From Vibrio zhanjiangensis (GTDB lineage: Bacteria; Pseudomonadota; Gammaproteobacteria; Enterobacterales; Vibrionaceae): a DNA stretch of 37,625 nt. The notes beneath the pieces were generated by a model. That model was not told the origin of the DNA. It worked only from the letters and a program-made list of their open reading frames with translations, and ran no database searches. The position numbers were made by a program, and so were the translations under genes. Of this stretch, positions 17,908-28,163 are shown in pieces. The stretch covers positions 1 through 37,625 of the forward strand of contig NZ_BSPW01000013.1 of NCBI RefSeq assembly GCF_030161235.1, in the 5' to 3' direction. Within the stretch, counting starts at the first letter, position 1; every line of letters begins with the position of its first letter.

Positions 17908-20190
17908 TTAAATTTTACAACCACCACCAGCGCAATCATCTTCTTGCACTTGTACCGCATCTTTCTGATCGTCACTCGCACCATCACGTGTGTTATGATA
18001 GTAGAGCGTTTTCACACCGTACTTATACGCAGTGAGTAGGTCTTGCAATAGCTTTTTCATCGGGACTTTGCCGTTATCAAAACGAGTTGGGTCATAGTTG
18101 GTGTTAGCCGATATCGCTTGATCAACAAACTTCTGCATAATTCCCACCAGATGTAAATAGCCATCATTTGAGCCGATATTCCAAAGCAGTTCGTAGTTCT
18201 CTTTATACTGAGAATACTCAGGTACAACTTGCTTAAGAATGCCATCTTTAGAGGCCTTAATTGATACATATCCTCTAGGAGGCTCGATACCATTTGTTGC
18301 GTTAGAGATTTGAGAAGACGTTTCTGAAGGCATTAAGGCCGTAAGTGTTGAGTTACGAAGACCATGAGTCATGATCTCAGTACGCAAGTTGTCCCAATCA
18401 TAATGTAATGGCTCATCACAAATTGAGTCGACATCTTTTTTGTAGGTATCAATCGGTAATAGGCCTTTCGCATAATTGGTTTCATCAAAAGCAGGACATC
18501 TACCTTGCTCTTTTGCTAAGGCTACAGAGGCTTTCAACAAGTAATATTGAATTGCTTCAAACGTGCGGTGAGTCAGCCCATTCGCACTACCATCAGAATA
18601 TTTAACGCCATTTTTCGCCAAGTAATAAGCGTAGTTGATGACACCTACACCTAGGGTGCGTCTGTTCATCGTTGATCTTTTCGCCGCAGGAAGTGGGTAA
18701 TTCTGATAATCAAGTAGGGCGTCGAGCGCTCTCACGACTAAGTCAGATAGATCTTCAAAATCGTCCAAAGATTCGATTGCGCCAAGGTTAAATGCCGAAA
18801 GAGTACATAAGGCAATTTCACCGGACTCATCTTCAACATTGGTGAGAGGTTTGGTTGGTAGCGCAACCTCAAGGCACAAGTTTGACTGACGTACAGGCGC
18901 CACCTTTGAGTCAAATGGGCTATGGGTATTACAGTGGTCAACGTTTTGAATATAGATACGGCCAGTAGAGGCTCTTTCTTGCATTAAGATGGAAAAAAGC
19001 TCGATGGCTTTGACGGATTCTTTCTTAATCGAAGAATCGTTTTCATACTGAACGTATAAACGTTCGAATTCATCTTGATCTTCAAAGAATGCATCGTACA
19101 AGCCAGGAACATCTGAAGGCGAGAATAAGGTAATGTATCCACCCTCAACAAGGCGTTGGTACATAAGTCGGTTTAATTGAACGCCATAATCCATGTGGCG
19201 TACACGGTTTTCCTCTACACCTCGGTTGTTCTTAAGTACCATTAAAGCTTGTGACTCACCATGCCAAAGCGGGTAGAACACGGTAGCTGCACCGCCACGC
19301 ACACCGCCTTGCGAGCAACACTTTACTGCAGTCTGGAAGTACTTGTAGAAAGGAATACAACCGGTATGGAAAGCTTCACCGCGGCGTATTTCTGAGCCCA
19401 GAGCACGAATACGTCCTGCATTGATTCCAATACCTGCACGTTGAGAAACATAGCGAACGATTGAGCTTGCGGTAGCATTAATAGAATCTAGGCTATCACC
19501 ACATTCAATCAATACACAGGAACTGAATTGACGTGTAGGAGTACGAACTCCAGACATTATGGGTGTAGGTAGGGAAATTTTAAACGTCGAGGTTGCATCG
19601 TAGAAACGTTTTATATAATCCAGACGTGATGATTGAGGATATTTTGCAAATAGACATGCTGCAACGAGTATGTAGAGAAATTGCGCACTTTCATAAATCT
19701 CACCGGAAACGCGGTTTTGGACAAAGTATTTGCCTTCTAGCTGTTTGACGGCCGCATAGGAAAAATCTAGGTCGCGTTTGTGGTCTATATAACTATCAAG
19801 TTCATCCAACTCTGCCTTGGTATAATCTTGCAAAATATGTTGGTCGTATTTACCCATATCAACGAGACGAGCAACATGGTCATACAGCTTTGGTGGCTCA
19901 TATTGGCCATACGCTTTCTTACGCAGATGGAATACGGCGAGCCGCGCTGCAAGATATTGATAATCTGGGGTTTCTTCTGAGATTAAGTCGGCAGCTGATT
20001 TGATGATGGTTTCGTGAATGTCAGAAGTCGTTATACCATCATAGAACTGAATGTGAGCGCGAAGTTCTACTTGAGAGACAGAAACGTTATCTAGGCCTTC
20101 TGCAGCCCAGGTAATGACTCTGTGGATCTTCTCTAGATCAATATTTTCTTTGCGTCCATCACGTTTAGTAACGGTGAGTTGTTGGTTCAT
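17908..20190 (-). CDS. nrdA: Ribonucleoside-diphosphate reductase class Ia, alpha subunit
   Basis: A 760-residue R1 catalytic subunit. From ATG 20190 it begins MNQQLTVTKRDGRKENIDL, matching the E. coli start; a TTG seven codons upstream is rejected. It has the N-terminal ATP-cone (about residues 5-90), the redox and thiyl cysteines in SSCVLIECGDS, NLCLEVALPT and ALCTLSAFN, and the C-terminal swinging-arm pair in DDCAGGGCKI. It reduces nucleoside diphosphates with NrdB. The upstream region carries NrdR-like boxes and a DnaA box. All key residues are present. Confidence 0.97.
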   Translation of the reverse strand: MNQQLTVTKRDGRKENIDLEKIHRVITWAAEGLDNVSVSQVELRAHIQFYDGITTSDIHETIIKSAADLISEETPDYQYLAARLAVFHLRKKAYGQYEPPKLYDHVARLVDMGKYDQHILQDYTKAELDELDSYIDHKRDLDFSYAAVKQLEGKYFVQNRVSGEIYESAQFLYILVAACLFAKYPQSSRLDYIKRFYDATSTFKISLPTPIMSGVRTPTRQFSSCVLIECGDSLDSINATASSIVRYVSQRAGIGINAGRIRALGSEIRRGEAFHTGCIPFYKYFQTAVKCCSQGGVRGGAATVFYPLWHGESQALMVLKNNRGVEENRVRHMDYGVQLNRLMYQRLVEGGYITLFSPSDVPGLYDAFFEDQDEFERLYVQYENDSSIKKESVKAIELFSILMQERASTGRIYIQNVDHCNTHSPFDSKVAPVRQSNLCLEVALPTKPLTNVEDESGEIALCTLSAFNLGAIESLDDFEDLSDLVVRALDALLDYQNYPLPAAKRSTMNRRTLGVGVINYAYYLAKNGVKYSDGSANGLTHRTFEAIQYYLLKASVALAKEQGRCPAFDETNYAKGLLPIDTYKKDVDSICDEPLHYDWDNLRTEIMTHGLRNSTLTALMPSETSSQISNATNGIEPPRGYVSIKASKDGILKQVVPEYSQYKENYELLWNIGSNDGYLHLVGIMQKFVDQAISANTNYDPTRFDNGKVPMKKLLQDLLTAYKYGVKTLYYHNTRDGASDDQKDAVQVQEDDCAGGGCKI

Positions 20191-20297
20191 TCTGCTTAAT
20201 TTCCCTAACAAAACTGATAAAAGCCGTGTTTTTATGCAAATTGCTTCAAAAACGTTCCAGCTTTGTGATCAAAGTCTATCTACATATTGTGGTCCAA

Positions 20298-20344
20298 ACA
20301 CAACATATAGGGGTGTATTGCTTTACGACTACAAGATAGTGCTA
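20298..20344 (-). promoter_or_regulatory. Pair of NrdR-like boxes upstream of nrdA
   Basis: ACACAACATATAGGGG (20298-20313) agrees with the NrdR box consensus (ACACWATATATWGTGT type) at about 13 of 16 positions. A weaker copy, CTACAAGATAGTGCTA (20329-20344), begins exactly 31 nt further, the three-helical-turn spacing that NrdR needs. The pair lies 108-154 nt before the nrdA start. NrdR represses ribonucleotide reductase genes when dATP/ATP is high. Confidence 0.65.
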
Positions 20345-20381
20345 TGTGAGAAGCTTTTCAAGTTGAACTACTTGGATGACT

Positions 20382-20390
20382 TGTGGATAA
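20382..20390 (-). promoter_or_regulatory. Consensus DnaA box upstream of nrdA
   Basis: The minus-strand sequence is TTATCCACA, an exact match to the high-affinity DnaA box, about 190 nt before the nrdA start. E. coli nrdAB is also controlled by DnaA, so a link between replication initiation and dNTP supply is likely kept here. Confidence 0.65.
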
Positions 20391-20590
20391 CTAACAAAAT
20401 TAAAAATTTCAGTAAGTGGATACTAACTGATGGGGTTAGGAGCTACTTGATTGTATAAAATTACTATTTTTGAATCGGTTTTTTAGTAACCACATTCAAA
20501 AAAAAATTCCTTGATCTTTCGATAATTCTGAGCGTGATTTTTGAGAGCTCATTTTGGAAGCAAAATAGCAAAAATAAGCTTGAAATCTAA

Positions 20591-20623
20591 ACAAAAACGG
20601 TAGCCTATTTTGGCTACCGTTTT
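20591..20623 (-). terminator. Intrinsic terminator of ubiG
   Basis: AAAACGGTAGCC (20594-20605) pairs perfectly over 12 bp with GGCTACCGTTTT (20612-20623) around a 6-nt loop. On the minus strand the stem ends in TTTTTG, about 35 nt after the ubiG stop. It can also work in the other direction. Confidence 0.85.
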
Positions 20624-20658
20624 GATGTTAATAATGTGATGACGGTATCGTTTGAGAA

Positions 20659-21366
20659 CTAAAACTTACTCGTATGCACTATATAGTTAACGTCTACATT
20701 CGCTCCGAGTTTGTAGGTATCCGTGATCGGATTATAGCCAAGGCCTGTTATGGCCATTTCCGTCAGTTCGGTGTGATCAATCATTTTGAGAAGCTCGGCA
20801 GGTCGAATGAACTTATCGTGATCATGGGTGCCTTCCGGTACAATGCGCAGCAGTTTTTCTGCTCCGACAATGGCAAACAGGTACGATTTGAAGTTACGGT
20901 TAAGCGTAGAGAAAAAAACATGCCCGCCCGGTTTAACAAGCTTGGAACAAGCAGTCACAACCGATTGAGGATCGGGCACATGTTCAAGCATTTCCATACA
21001 GGTCACCACATCATATTTACCCGCATTCTCAAGCGCATGATCCTCAATGGTACTTTGGATATAAGTGAGCTCAGTGCCTGTTTCAAGCGCATGAAGCCTT
21101 GCGACTTCAAGTGGCTCTTTTCCCATATCCAGTCCAGTGACTATTGCGCCTTCTTTTGCCATGCTTTCAGCTAAAATACCTCCGCCACATCCGACATCAA
21201 GCACCGTTTTGCCAAACAAACCACTGGCACGATCCAAAACGTAGTTAAGACGCAGAGGGTTAATTTGATGCAGAGGTTTGAATTCTCCTTGTTTGTCCCA
21301 CCAACGTGAGGCCATATCTTCAAATTTTTTTATTTCATTGGGGTCGACATTTTGTGAAAGGCTCAT
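20659..21366 (-). CDS. ubiG: Ubiquinone biosynthesis O-methyltransferase
   Basis: A SAM-dependent class I methyltransferase that performs both O-methylations in ubiquinone synthesis. From ATG 21366 it is 235 residues, the normal length, beginning [19 protein letters not shown]. The motifs are the SAM loop [15 protein letters not shown], the acidic [15 protein letters not shown], and the UbiG-typical [19 protein letters not shown]. An open frame extends upstream to 21480, but a TATAAT promoter box (21406-21411) falls inside that extension, so a downstream start (21366, or 21393) is preferred. It is divergent from gyrA, as in E. coli. Confidence 0.94.
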   Translation of the reverse strand: MSLSQNVDPNEIKKFEDMASRWWDKQGEFKPLHQINPLRLNYVLDRASGLFGKTVLDVGCGGGILAESMAKEGAIVTGLDMGKEPLEVARLHALETGTELTYIQSTIEDHALENAGKYDVVTCMEMLEHVPDPQSVVTACSKLVKPGGHVFFSTLNRNFKSYLFAIVGAEKLLRIVPEGTHDHDKFIRPAELLKMIDHTELTEMAITGLGYNPITDTYKLGANVDVNYIVHTSKF

Positions 21367-21405
21367 AAGCGGCTTTTTCTCGGTAACTTCCATCGATGAG
21401 GTGGT

Positions 21406-21411
21406 ATTATA
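21406..21411 (-). promoter_or_regulatory. -10 element of ubiG promoter
   Basis: A perfect TATAAT on the minus strand, about 40 nt before the ubiG start at 21366. No good -35 hexamer is visible 16-18 nt upstream, so the promoter assignment is tentative. Confidence 0.45.
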
Positions 21412-21650
21412 CTCTGTAACTGCGGACACTCCAGAGTAGACTGCACTTTTCCGTTGTTGTGGTGAAAATATAGTCAGCATTCAGCAAGATAAAACGGCAG
21501 TGTTTAATTTCTCAGCATTTGATCCACAACCAAGCTCACAACCTGATAAAAGGAGCGGGAAAGTAATGCCGAACTTGGTATTTGTGTGTTATATTTTTGC
21601 GACTTAAACGTATTGTACATACGATCTATAAATAGAGGGATATTGGCTCT

Positions 21651-24275
21651 ATGAGCGATCTAGCTAAAGAGATCACGCCCGTAAACATTGAAGATGAGCT
21701 AAGAGGTTCATACCTAGACTATGCGATGTCCGTTATCGTTGGTCGTGCTCTTCCTGATGTGCGTGATGGCCTAAAGCCTGTGCACCGCCGCGTATTGTTC
21801 GCGATGAATGTACTGGGCAATGATTGGAATAAACCATATAAAAAATCTGCTCGTGTCGTGGGCGATGTTATCGGTAAATATCACCCACACGGTGATAGTG
21901 CCGTATACGACACGATTGTACGTATGGCTCAGCCGTTCTCATTGCGTTATATGCTTGTTGATGGTCAAGGTAACTTTGGTTCCATTGATGGTGATTCAGC
22001 AGCGGCAATGCGTTATACCGAAGTTCGTATGGCTAAAATTGCCCATGAACTTTTGGCTGACCTAGACAAGGAAACCGTTGATTACGTACCTAACTATGAT
22101 GGTACTGAGCAAATTCCTGCAGTTTTGCCAACAAAAGTACCCAATCTACTCATCAATGGTGCTTCTGGTATTGCGGTAGGTATGGCGACAAACATTCCTC
22201 CACATAATCTTAGTGAAGTGATTGATGGCTGTCTCGCTTACATCGATAATGAAGCGATAACGATTGATGAACTCATGGATTATATTCCAGGCCCTGATTT
22301 TCCAACGGCAGCACTGATTAGTGGTCGTAAAGGGATCGTTGATGCTTATAAAACAGGTCGCGGCAAAATCTATATGCGATCGAAAGCCAATATCGAAACC
22401 GATAAAAACGGCAGAGAAACAATAGTCGTCACTGAGATACCTTATCAAGTTAACAAAGCGCGGTTAGTTGAAAAAATTGCTGAACTCGTTAAAGACAAGA
22501 AAGTGGAAGGTATTAGTGCACTTCGTGATGAGTCTGATAAAGATGGTATGCGTATTGTCGTGGAGTGTAAACGCGATGCGGTGGGTGAAGTTGTCTTAAA
22601 TAACTTATACGCCAATACTCAGCTACAGACGACTTTTGGTATCAATATGGTTGCGCTGAACAATGGTCAGCCTCAACTATTTAACCTAAAAGAAATGCTC
22701 AAGTGTTTTGTTGATCACCGCCGTGAAGTGGTGACTCGACGTACCATCTTTGAGCTACGCAAAGCACGCGAACGAGCTCACATCCTTGAAGGTCTTGCAC
22801 TTGCTTTGGCGAATATTGATGAAATTATTGAGCTTATTCGCCGGGCACCAACACCTGCAGAAGCGAAAGCGGGATTGATTGCTCGTGGTTGGGACCTAGG
22901 TAATGTTGCTGCCATGCTTGAGCGTGCTGGTACCGATGCGGCACGCCCAGAATGGTTAGAACCTCAATTTGGTATTCGTGACAATCAGTACTTCTTGACC
23001 GAGCAACAAGCGCAAGCCATTTTGGATCTCCGTCTACAAAAATTGACGGGTCTAGAGCATGAGAAAATTCTCGACGAATACAAACAGCTTCTAGAAGAAA
23101 TTGCTGAGTTAATGCATATTCTGGCAAGCACCGAGCGCTTGATGGAAGTGATCCGCGAGGAACTAGAAGCGGTTCGCGATGGTTTTGGTGACGTGCGCCG
23201 CACTGAAATTACGGCTGCGATTCATGATATCGACATGGAAGAGCTGATTGCACGTGAAGACGTTGTGGTAACACTTTCTCACGAGGGTTACGTTAAGTAC
23301 CAGATCCTAAGTGACTACGAAGCCCAGCGTCGCGGTGGTAAAGGTAAGAGCGCAACTAAGATGAAAGAGGAAGACTACATTGAGCGTCTTCTGGTGGCGA
23401 ATACCCATGATAACATCCTATGTTTCTCTACTCGTGGTAAGACATACCGCCTGAAAGTATATCAATTACCGTTGGCGAGCCGCACTGCGCGTGGTAAACC
23501 TATTGTGAATGTACTGCCTTTGGAAGAAAATGAACGTATCACCGCCATTCTTCCAGTCGATGAATTCTCTGCCGACAAATTCATCTTTATGGCAACTGGT
23601 GATGGTACGGTTAAGAAGACCTCGCTTGATCAGTTTGCTAATGTTCGCTCAAATGGTCTTATAGCGGTTAATTTACGTGAAGATGACTCATTAATTGGTG
23701 TTGATATCACCAACGGTAGCAGTGAAATCATGCTGTTCTCTAAAGCTGGTAAAGTGGTTCGTTTTACTGAAGACAAAGTCAGACCTATGGGACGGACTGC
23801 TGCGGGTGTTCGTGGTATGAAACTGGCTGGTGATGATCAGGTGGTATCTTTGATTGTTCCTTCTAATCAGGGTGATATCTTAACAGTAACACAAAATGGT
23901 TTTGGTAAACGTACTGAGCTTGCTGAGTATCCGATCAAGGGACGTGCGACTCAAGGTGTTGTCTCTATAAAAGTTTCTGAACGAAATGGTAGTGTCGTTG
24001 GTGCTGTTCAAGTTGAAGAAGGCGACGAGATGATGATGATCACCGACGCAGGCACATTAGTTCGCACTCGCGTCGCTGAAGTAAGTCAAGTCGGACGTAA
24101 TACTCAAGGTGTTACTCTGATTCGAACATCAGATGATGAGAATGTGGTGGGCTTGCAGCGTATTGATGAGATCGAAGAAATCGAGTTACCTGAAGGTGAG
24201 GGTAATGATGATGAAAACGTGAATTCAGAACTTGTTGAGTCAGAATCAAATTCAGATGGTGAACAACCGCAGTAA
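21651..24275 (+). CDS. gyrA: DNA gyrase subunit A
   Basis: An 874-residue type IIA topoisomerase subunit that with GyrB introduces negative supercoils. The winged-helix/tower part has the active tyrosine Y122 (AAAMRYTE). The quinolone-resistance region reads [13 protein letters not shown], with wild-type Ser83 and Asp87 (E. coli numbering coincides), so no classical gyrA resistance change is present. The C-terminal beta-pinwheel begins with the GyrA box QRRGGKG. An acidic tail (residues ~840-874) closes the protein. The start is supported by GAGGG about 10 nt before ATG. It is divergent from ubiG and followed by a strong terminator. Confidence 0.98.
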   Translation: MSDLAKEITPVNIEDELRGSYLDYAMSVIVGRALPDVRDGLKPVHRRVLFAMNVLGNDWNKPYKKSARVVGDVIGKYHPHGDSAVYDTIVRMAQPFSLRYMLVDGQGNFGSIDGDSAAAMRYTEVRMAKIAHELLADLDKETVDYVPNYDGTEQIPAVLPTKVPNLLINGASGIAVGMATNIPPHNLSEVIDGCLAYIDNEAITIDELMDYIPGPDFPTAALISGRKGIVDAYKTGRGKIYMRSKANIETDKNGRETIVVTEIPYQVNKARLVEKIAELVKDKKVEGISALRDESDKDGMRIVVECKRDAVGEVVLNNLYANTQLQTTFGINMVALNNGQPQLFNLKEMLKCFVDHRREVVTRRTIFELRKARERAHILEGLALALANIDEIIELIRRAPTPAEAKAGLIARGWDLGNVAAMLERAGTDAARPEWLEPQFGIRDNQYFLTEQQAQAILDLRLQKLTGLEHEKILDEYKQLLEEIAELMHILASTERLMEVIREELEAVRDGFGDVRRTEITAAIHDIDMEELIAREDVVVTLSHEGYVKYQILSDYEAQRRGGKGKSATKMKEEDYIERLLVANTHDNILCFSTRGKTYRLKVYQLPLASRTARGKPIVNVLPLEENERITAILPVDEFSADKFIFMATGDGTVKKTSLDQFANVRSNGLIAVNLREDDSLIGVDITNGSSEIMLFSKAGKVVRFTEDKVRPMGRTAAGVRGMKLAGDDQVVSLIVPSNQGDILTVTQNGFGKRTELAEYPIKGRATQGVVSIKVSERNGSVVGAVQVEEGDEMMMITDAGTLVRTRVAEVSQVGRNTQGVTLIRTSDDENVVGLQRIDEIEEIELPEGEGNDDENVNSELVESESNSDGEQPQ

Positions 24276-24291
24276 TCGAAGTCTTTGATAG

Positions 24292-24320
24292 AAAAAACCG
24301 AGCACTTAGCTCGGTTTTTT
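24292..24320 (+). terminator. Intrinsic terminator of gyrA
   Basis: AAAAAACCGAGC (24292-24303) and GCTCGGTTTTTT (24309-24320) form a 12-bp stem around ACTTA, with the T run in the 3' arm, 17 nt after the stop. Confidence 0.92.
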
Positions 24321-24579
24321 ATTTTCTCCCGCATAGCAGGCATAGCCCAAATATTGATTAAAATAACATTATTGTCATTTAATAAAATTTAAACTTTAGG
24401 AAAAACCAGTCGCTAATATATTTATGGCAAGGTATTTGGAGATAATAATGGCATCAAAGAAAAATATTTTATTACATATAGTTACCAGTAAGTGATATTT
24501 TAATAATATTACGTGCAACGAGAAAAAATTGTCGATAAAATTAGCGGCTTCTGTCTGTTCCTCAACCAATATAAAAATC
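24321..24579. other. AT-rich non-coding region before the chemoreceptor gene
   Basis: This stretch is strongly AT-rich and shows no gene. A weak sigma-70-like pair, TTACCA (24482-24487) and TAATAT (24504-24509) spaced 16 nt, could serve the chemoreceptor. No flagellar-type (sigma-28) promoter was recognised. No good ribosome-binding site precedes ATG 24580. Confidence 0.35.
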
Positions 24580-26463
24580 ATGAAATTGTCTCTAAAACAA
24601 AAACTCATTGGTGCTAGTTTATTAGCCGTATTGCTAATGGCAGGTGCACTAACTTGGCTTTCTGCCGATCAACTTTTTAAACAAACTCGTAGTGGCGTTA
24701 TTGCTCGGGCGGATAGCTTGACCAAAACAGCCTCTGAAGGTATTTCTGACTGGATAACAATACGCAAAGATATTGCCAAAGCATTTAATGGTTATACACA
24801 ACAAAGTGATGTGGTGCCTTTTTTGCAACAGGCACGTAAAGCGGGTGGGTTTGATGATATTTTCTTTGGCACGCCTGAGGGGGGGATGTTTCGGTCACAT
24901 CCAGAGCGTAATCGACCAGATTACGATCCTCGTGTTCGCCCTTGGTATCAAGATGCCAATAGCGCGGGTCAGCAAATCATTACTACGGCATACAAAGATG
25001 CGATCACTAATGCTTTGTTAGTGACCATTGCAGAGCCTGTTCGTCAAAATGGCACTTTTGTTGGTGTGGTTGGCGCTGATGTGCTGATTGACCAACTCAT
25101 TAAGGATGTGATTAATCTTGATGCGGGAGATAATGCGTATGCAATGCTCATTGATACTCAAGATGGTACGTTTTTGGCCCACCCTAATAAGGAACTACTG
25201 CTTAAGCCTGTTTCAAGTCTTTCAGAAGAGCTTTCTATGGCCGCAATCGAGCGTGCGGCAAACGATGGTTCAATGAAAGTGGCGTTAAGTGGGGGAGAAG
25301 AGAAATTCTACTTCTTCAAAAAAGTCCCTGGCACTGAGTGGATATTCGCACTTGAAATGGATCGTCAAACCGAGGAAGCGGCGCACACCGTTTTATTGGA
25401 AGACCTGATCTTGACTGCGCTTGTGGTTACTTTGATAGTGATTGTGGTTGTTTCTTGGCTGGTGAACTTCTTGTTTCGTGATCTTGGTCGAGTGTCGATT
25501 GCTCTTGAAGAAATTGCGTCAGGAGAGGGCGATCTCACGCAGCGTCTCGAACCTCGAAGTGATGACGAAGTTGGCCAACTTGCCGAGAACTTTAATACGT
25601 TTGTTGGAAACATGCACGCCATGGTCTCTAAGTTAAGCAAGGTTTCTGCTTCTTTATCAGAGCAATCAAAACAAACCGCAGCTCAAGCAGAGGAACGCAG
25701 TGCCCGTATTCGATTGCAGCAAGATGAAATCAATATGGTCGCGACAGCGATTAACGAAATGGCTGCCGCAACACAAGAGATTGCTGGTAACGCAGACAAC
25801 ACGGCTCAAAACTCCTCAGAGGCAGTCACAGCGTGTGTTCATGGCGGAGAGCAAGTTATCCAAACACAAAGCTCTATTCAAAATTTGGCACAGGAAGTGG
25901 AAGTCGCCACTCAAGTGATTCAAGAGCTGGAAGTGCATGGAAACAGCATCAGCACGATTCTTTCCACGATTCAAGATATTGCTGAGCAAACCAACTTGCT
26001 TGCTCTAAACGCTGCAATTGAAGCGGCTCGAGCTGGTGAGCAGGGACGAGGTTTTGCTGTCGTAGCCGACGAAGTAAGAGTGCTCAGTCAGCGCACACAT
26101 GCATCCACTAAAGAAATTCAACAGATGATTGAGACGCTTCAGGGAACGACAGGGAAAGCGGTCAATATCATGGGGGATAGCCGTCAGCTGGCTGATACTA
26201 GTGTCACCGACGCCGACTCAGCTGCGATTAGCCTCAGCCAAATTCAGTCAGCGGTTGAGCAAATCAGTGATATGGCGACACAAATTGCTTCCGCGGCAGA
26301 GGAGCAAGCTTCCGTAACATCAGAAATTACTCGTAATACAGTAGGGATTCGGGACGTATCGGATGAACTGGCTGGTGAAGCGCAGGATGCGGCAGCTCAA
26401 GCGGCGCAGCTTTCTGAGCTATCGTACCAATTAGAACAAGAAATCGCGCGTTTCAAACTGTGA
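24580..26463 (+). CDS. Methyl-accepting chemotaxis protein with dCache sensor
   Basis: A 627-residue inner-membrane chemoreceptor. After a short cytoplasmic start and a transmembrane helix ([19 protein letters not shown]) comes a periplasmic dCache domain of about 240 residues, then a second helix ([20 protein letters not shown]), a HAMP segment with [10 protein letters not shown], and the signalling domain with the conserved hairpin tip [20 protein letters not shown]. The dCache domain contains [12 protein letters not shown] and a later GADVLID, which fit the amino-acid-binding dCache_1AA signature (Tyr, Arg, Trp-Tyr, Asp), so amino acids are the likely attractants. ATG 24580 is preferred over a TTG at 24529 because it begins right before the membrane helix, though neither has a clear ribosome-binding site. 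Confidence 0.92.
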   Translation: MKLSLKQKLIGASLLAVLLMAGALTWLSADQLFKQTRSGVIARADSLTKTASEGISDWITIRKDIAKAFNGYTQQSDVVPFLQQARKAGGFDDIFFGTPEGGMFRSHPERNRPDYDPRVRPWYQDANSAGQQIITTAYKDAITNALLVTIAEPVRQNGTFVGVVGADVLIDQLIKDVINLDAGDNAYAMLIDTQDGTFLAHPNKELLLKPVSSLSEELSMAAIERAANDGSMKVALSGGEEKFYFFKKVPGTEWIFALEMDRQTEEAAHTVLLEDLILTALVVTLIVIVVVSWLVNFLFRDLGRVSIALEEIASGEGDLTQRLEPRSDDEVGQLAENFNTFVGNMHAMVSKLSKVSASLSEQSKQTAAQAEERSARIRLQQDEINMVATAINEMAAATQEIAGNADNTAQNSSEAVTACVHGGEQVIQTQSSIQNLAQEVEVATQVIQELEVHGNSISTILSTIQDIAEQTNLLALNAAIEAARAGEQGRGFAVVADEVRVLSQRTHASTKEIQQMIETLQGTTGKAVNIMGDSRQLADTSVTDADSAAISLSQIQSAVEQISDMATQIASAAEEQASVTSEITRNTVGIRDVSDELAGEAQDAAAQAAQLSELSYQLEQEIARFKL

Positions 26464-26487
26464 GACCGTAAGTTTTGTAGAAGCATT

Positions 26488-26514
26488 AGCCCAGCATGAT
26501 TGCTGGGCTTTTTT
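26488..26514 (+). terminator. Intrinsic terminator of the chemoreceptor gene
   Basis: AGCCCAGC-ATGATT-GCTGGGCT forms a perfect 8-bp stem followed by TTTTT, 24 nt after the stop codon. Confidence 0.92.
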
Positions 26515-26523
26515 ACAGGATGA

Positions 26524-26606
26524 TTTCCAAAATGGAAACATGTCTTCAAGGAGAATTCATTAGCCAAGTAAAACGCTGCTAGCGTAAAGTCTCCGAAAAA
26601 TGGAGA
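26524..26606 (+). promoter_or_regulatory. Two similar small hairpins before yjjI, the second covering its ribosome-binding site
   Basis: TTTCC-AAAAT-GGAAA (26524-26538) and TCTCC-GAAAAAT-GGAGA (26590-26606) have the same architecture. In the second, GGAGA is the ribosome-binding site, 6 nt before ATG 26613, so the 5-bp stem would mask it. No FNR-type TTGAT-N4-ATCAA box was found in the 149-nt gap. Confidence 0.4.
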
Positions 26607-26612
26607 AACCTT

Positions 26613-28154
26613 ATGTCTGACAGCTTGAACTCTTTTCAACATCGTGTGCAAGATATTATCACGGATGCCCATCTCAATCCGAAACAAAAAAGTCAGTTTT
26701 TAGCGTTGGAGGCAGAGGCAAACCTTCCCTACCTTTCATTATCAGAGCCTACGCAAAAAGCGATGAAAGAGGGTATTTTGTGTGATTTATTTGAAGGGCA
26801 TGCACCGTTTAAGCCTCGTTATGTACTGCCTGATTATGCCAAATACCTTATCCAAGGTTCTGAGTATTTGGAGCTTGAGCCTGCCAAAGATTTTGATGAT
26901 GCAATTAATCTACTTACGATTCTATATCACCATGTGCCGTCTGTGACTGGCATACCTGTTTACCTTGGTCATCTTGATGAAGTACTGATGCCTTATGTGG
27001 GTAACCTTGACGAAGAGGAGATATATCAGAAACTTAAGCGTTTTTGGATCATGCTGGATCGGACCTTACCTGATGCGTTCATGCATGTGAATATTGGCCC
27101 AACGGATAATGTGATTTGTCGTACGATATTGAAAATAGATGTCGAGCTAAAGCAGGTTGCACCAAATCTGACCTTTATGTATGACCCTAAAGTGACCCCC
27201 GATGATCTACTGCGTCAAGCCACGAGCAATATTTGTGCGTGCAGTAAACCTCATATCGCAAATTATCCTATCCATGCTCAAAGTTATGGTGAAAAACGCT
27301 TTGGCATTGTCAGCTGCTACAACTCTCTGCCTTTGGCTGGTGGCTCGAATACATTGGTGAGGCTGAACCTAAAATTGGTCGCAAACTTAGCGTCAGGCAC
27401 GCAAGATTTTCTCGATCACTGGCTACCTTATTATAGTGATCTGATGGTTGAGCTTATGGATGTGCGAAGCTCTTATTTACATGAAAAATCGCATTTTTTT
27501 GATGGTTTCCTTACTCAAGAAGGTTTGATCGAAGAGTCACGTTTTGCGCCTATGTTTGGTATTTATGGCATGGCAGAAGCGGTAAATGTTTTGATGGAGA
27601 AAGCGGGCAATTCTGCTCGCTATGGGCACAATGACGAGGCCAACCAACTGAGTTATCGAATTTCCGATAAACTTGCTGATATTGTTGATAACTCAATCGT
27701 TAAGTACGGCATTGATGGTAAAGCACTTCTGCATGCTCAAGGCGGGATTGCTTTGGACAAAAATGTCACTCCTGGAGTGAGAATACCTTATGGCACAGAA
27801 CCCGATCCTGTCACTTATGTGCAAGCGACCGCGAAGCATCACAAGCACTATACCTCTGGTATCAGTGATATTTTGACTATCGATGAGACAGTGAAATCCA
27901 ACCCAGAAGCCATGTTTAACCTGTGTAAGGGTGCGCTTGATTTAGGATTTCGTGAGTTTACTGCTAACGTCGCTTCCAACGATTTGGTCAGGGTTACAGG
28001 GTATATGATTAAACTTTCGGATATCGAAAAGTTCTCTGATCAGGGCTCTCGAAAAAATACTACTTGGTTGGGCGCAGAAGCGGCCAATAATACGGGTATT
28101 TTGCAGCGTGCTCCGCGAGTGGTGAGCATGGAAAGCCAGCCTGTGTATAAATAG
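26613..28154 (+). CDS. yjjI: YjjI-family glycyl radical enzyme
   Basis: A 513-residue protein of the YjjI (DUF3029) family, close to the length of E. coli YjjI. It has both hallmarks of glycyl radical enzymes: a radical-site loop NDLVRVTGYMIKL with Gly463 near the C-terminus, and an active-site cysteine, most likely Cys235 in FGIVSCYNSLPLAGGSN. The substrate is unknown in all organisms as far as I know. The loop differs from pyruvate formate-lyase and from class III ribonucleotide reductase, so it should not be read as either. Its activase YjjW follows 9 nt later. Such enzymes are oxygen-sensitive, so expression under anaerobiosis is expected. Confidence 0.9.
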   Translation: MSDSLNSFQHRVQDIITDAHLNPKQKSQFLALEAEANLPYLSLSEPTQKAMKEGILCDLFEGHAPFKPRYVLPDYAKYLIQGSEYLELEPAKDFDDAINLLTILYHHVPSVTGIPVYLGHLDEVLMPYVGNLDEEEIYQKLKRFWIMLDRTLPDAFMHVNIGPTDNVICRTILKIDVELKQVAPNLTFMYDPKVTPDDLLRQATSNICACSKPHIANYPIHAQSYGEKRFGIVSCYNSLPLAGGSNTLVRLNLKLVANLASGTQDFLDHWLPYYSDLMVELMDVRSSYLHEKSHFFDGFLTQEGLIEESRFAPMFGIYGMAEAVNVLMEKAGNSARYGHNDEANQLSYRISDKLADIVDNSIVKYGIDGKALLHAQGGIALDKNVTPGVRIPYGTEPDPVTYVQATAKHHKHYTSGISDILTIDETVKSNPEAMFNLCKGALDLGFREFTANVASNDLVRVTGYMIKLSDIEKFSDQGSRKNTTWLGAEAANNTGILQRAPRVVSMESQPVYK

Positions 28155-28163
28155 GGTAAGTGG

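Larger units (their letters stand above)
20191..20593. other. Non-coding region upstream of nrdA
   Basis: About 400 nt separate the nrdA start from the ubiG terminator. It contains the NrdR-like and DnaA boxes listed separately and AT-rich sequence with an A9 tract near 20500. An open frame on the plus strand (20114-20458) covers the nrdA start and has no ribosome-binding site or recognisable content, so it is not called. Confidence 0.6.

Noticed and set aside
20114..20458. 114-residue plus-strand frame opposite the nrdA start
   Set aside because: It covers the regulatory boxes and the coding start of nrdA, and has no ribosome-binding site or known features.
21367..21480. Extended N-terminus of ubiG
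   Set aside because: A TATAAT box lies within it and UbiG proteins normally start at the [13 protein letters not shown] sequence.
21651..24275. Quinolone-resistance substitutions in gyrA
   Set aside because: Positions 83 (Ser) and 87 (Asp) are wild type.
26613..28154. Reading the glycyl radical enzyme as class III ribonucleotide reductase NrdD
   Set aside because: It is about 200 residues shorter, has no ATP-cone or C-terminal zinc cysteines, and the paired activase has extra ferredoxin clusters as in YjjW.
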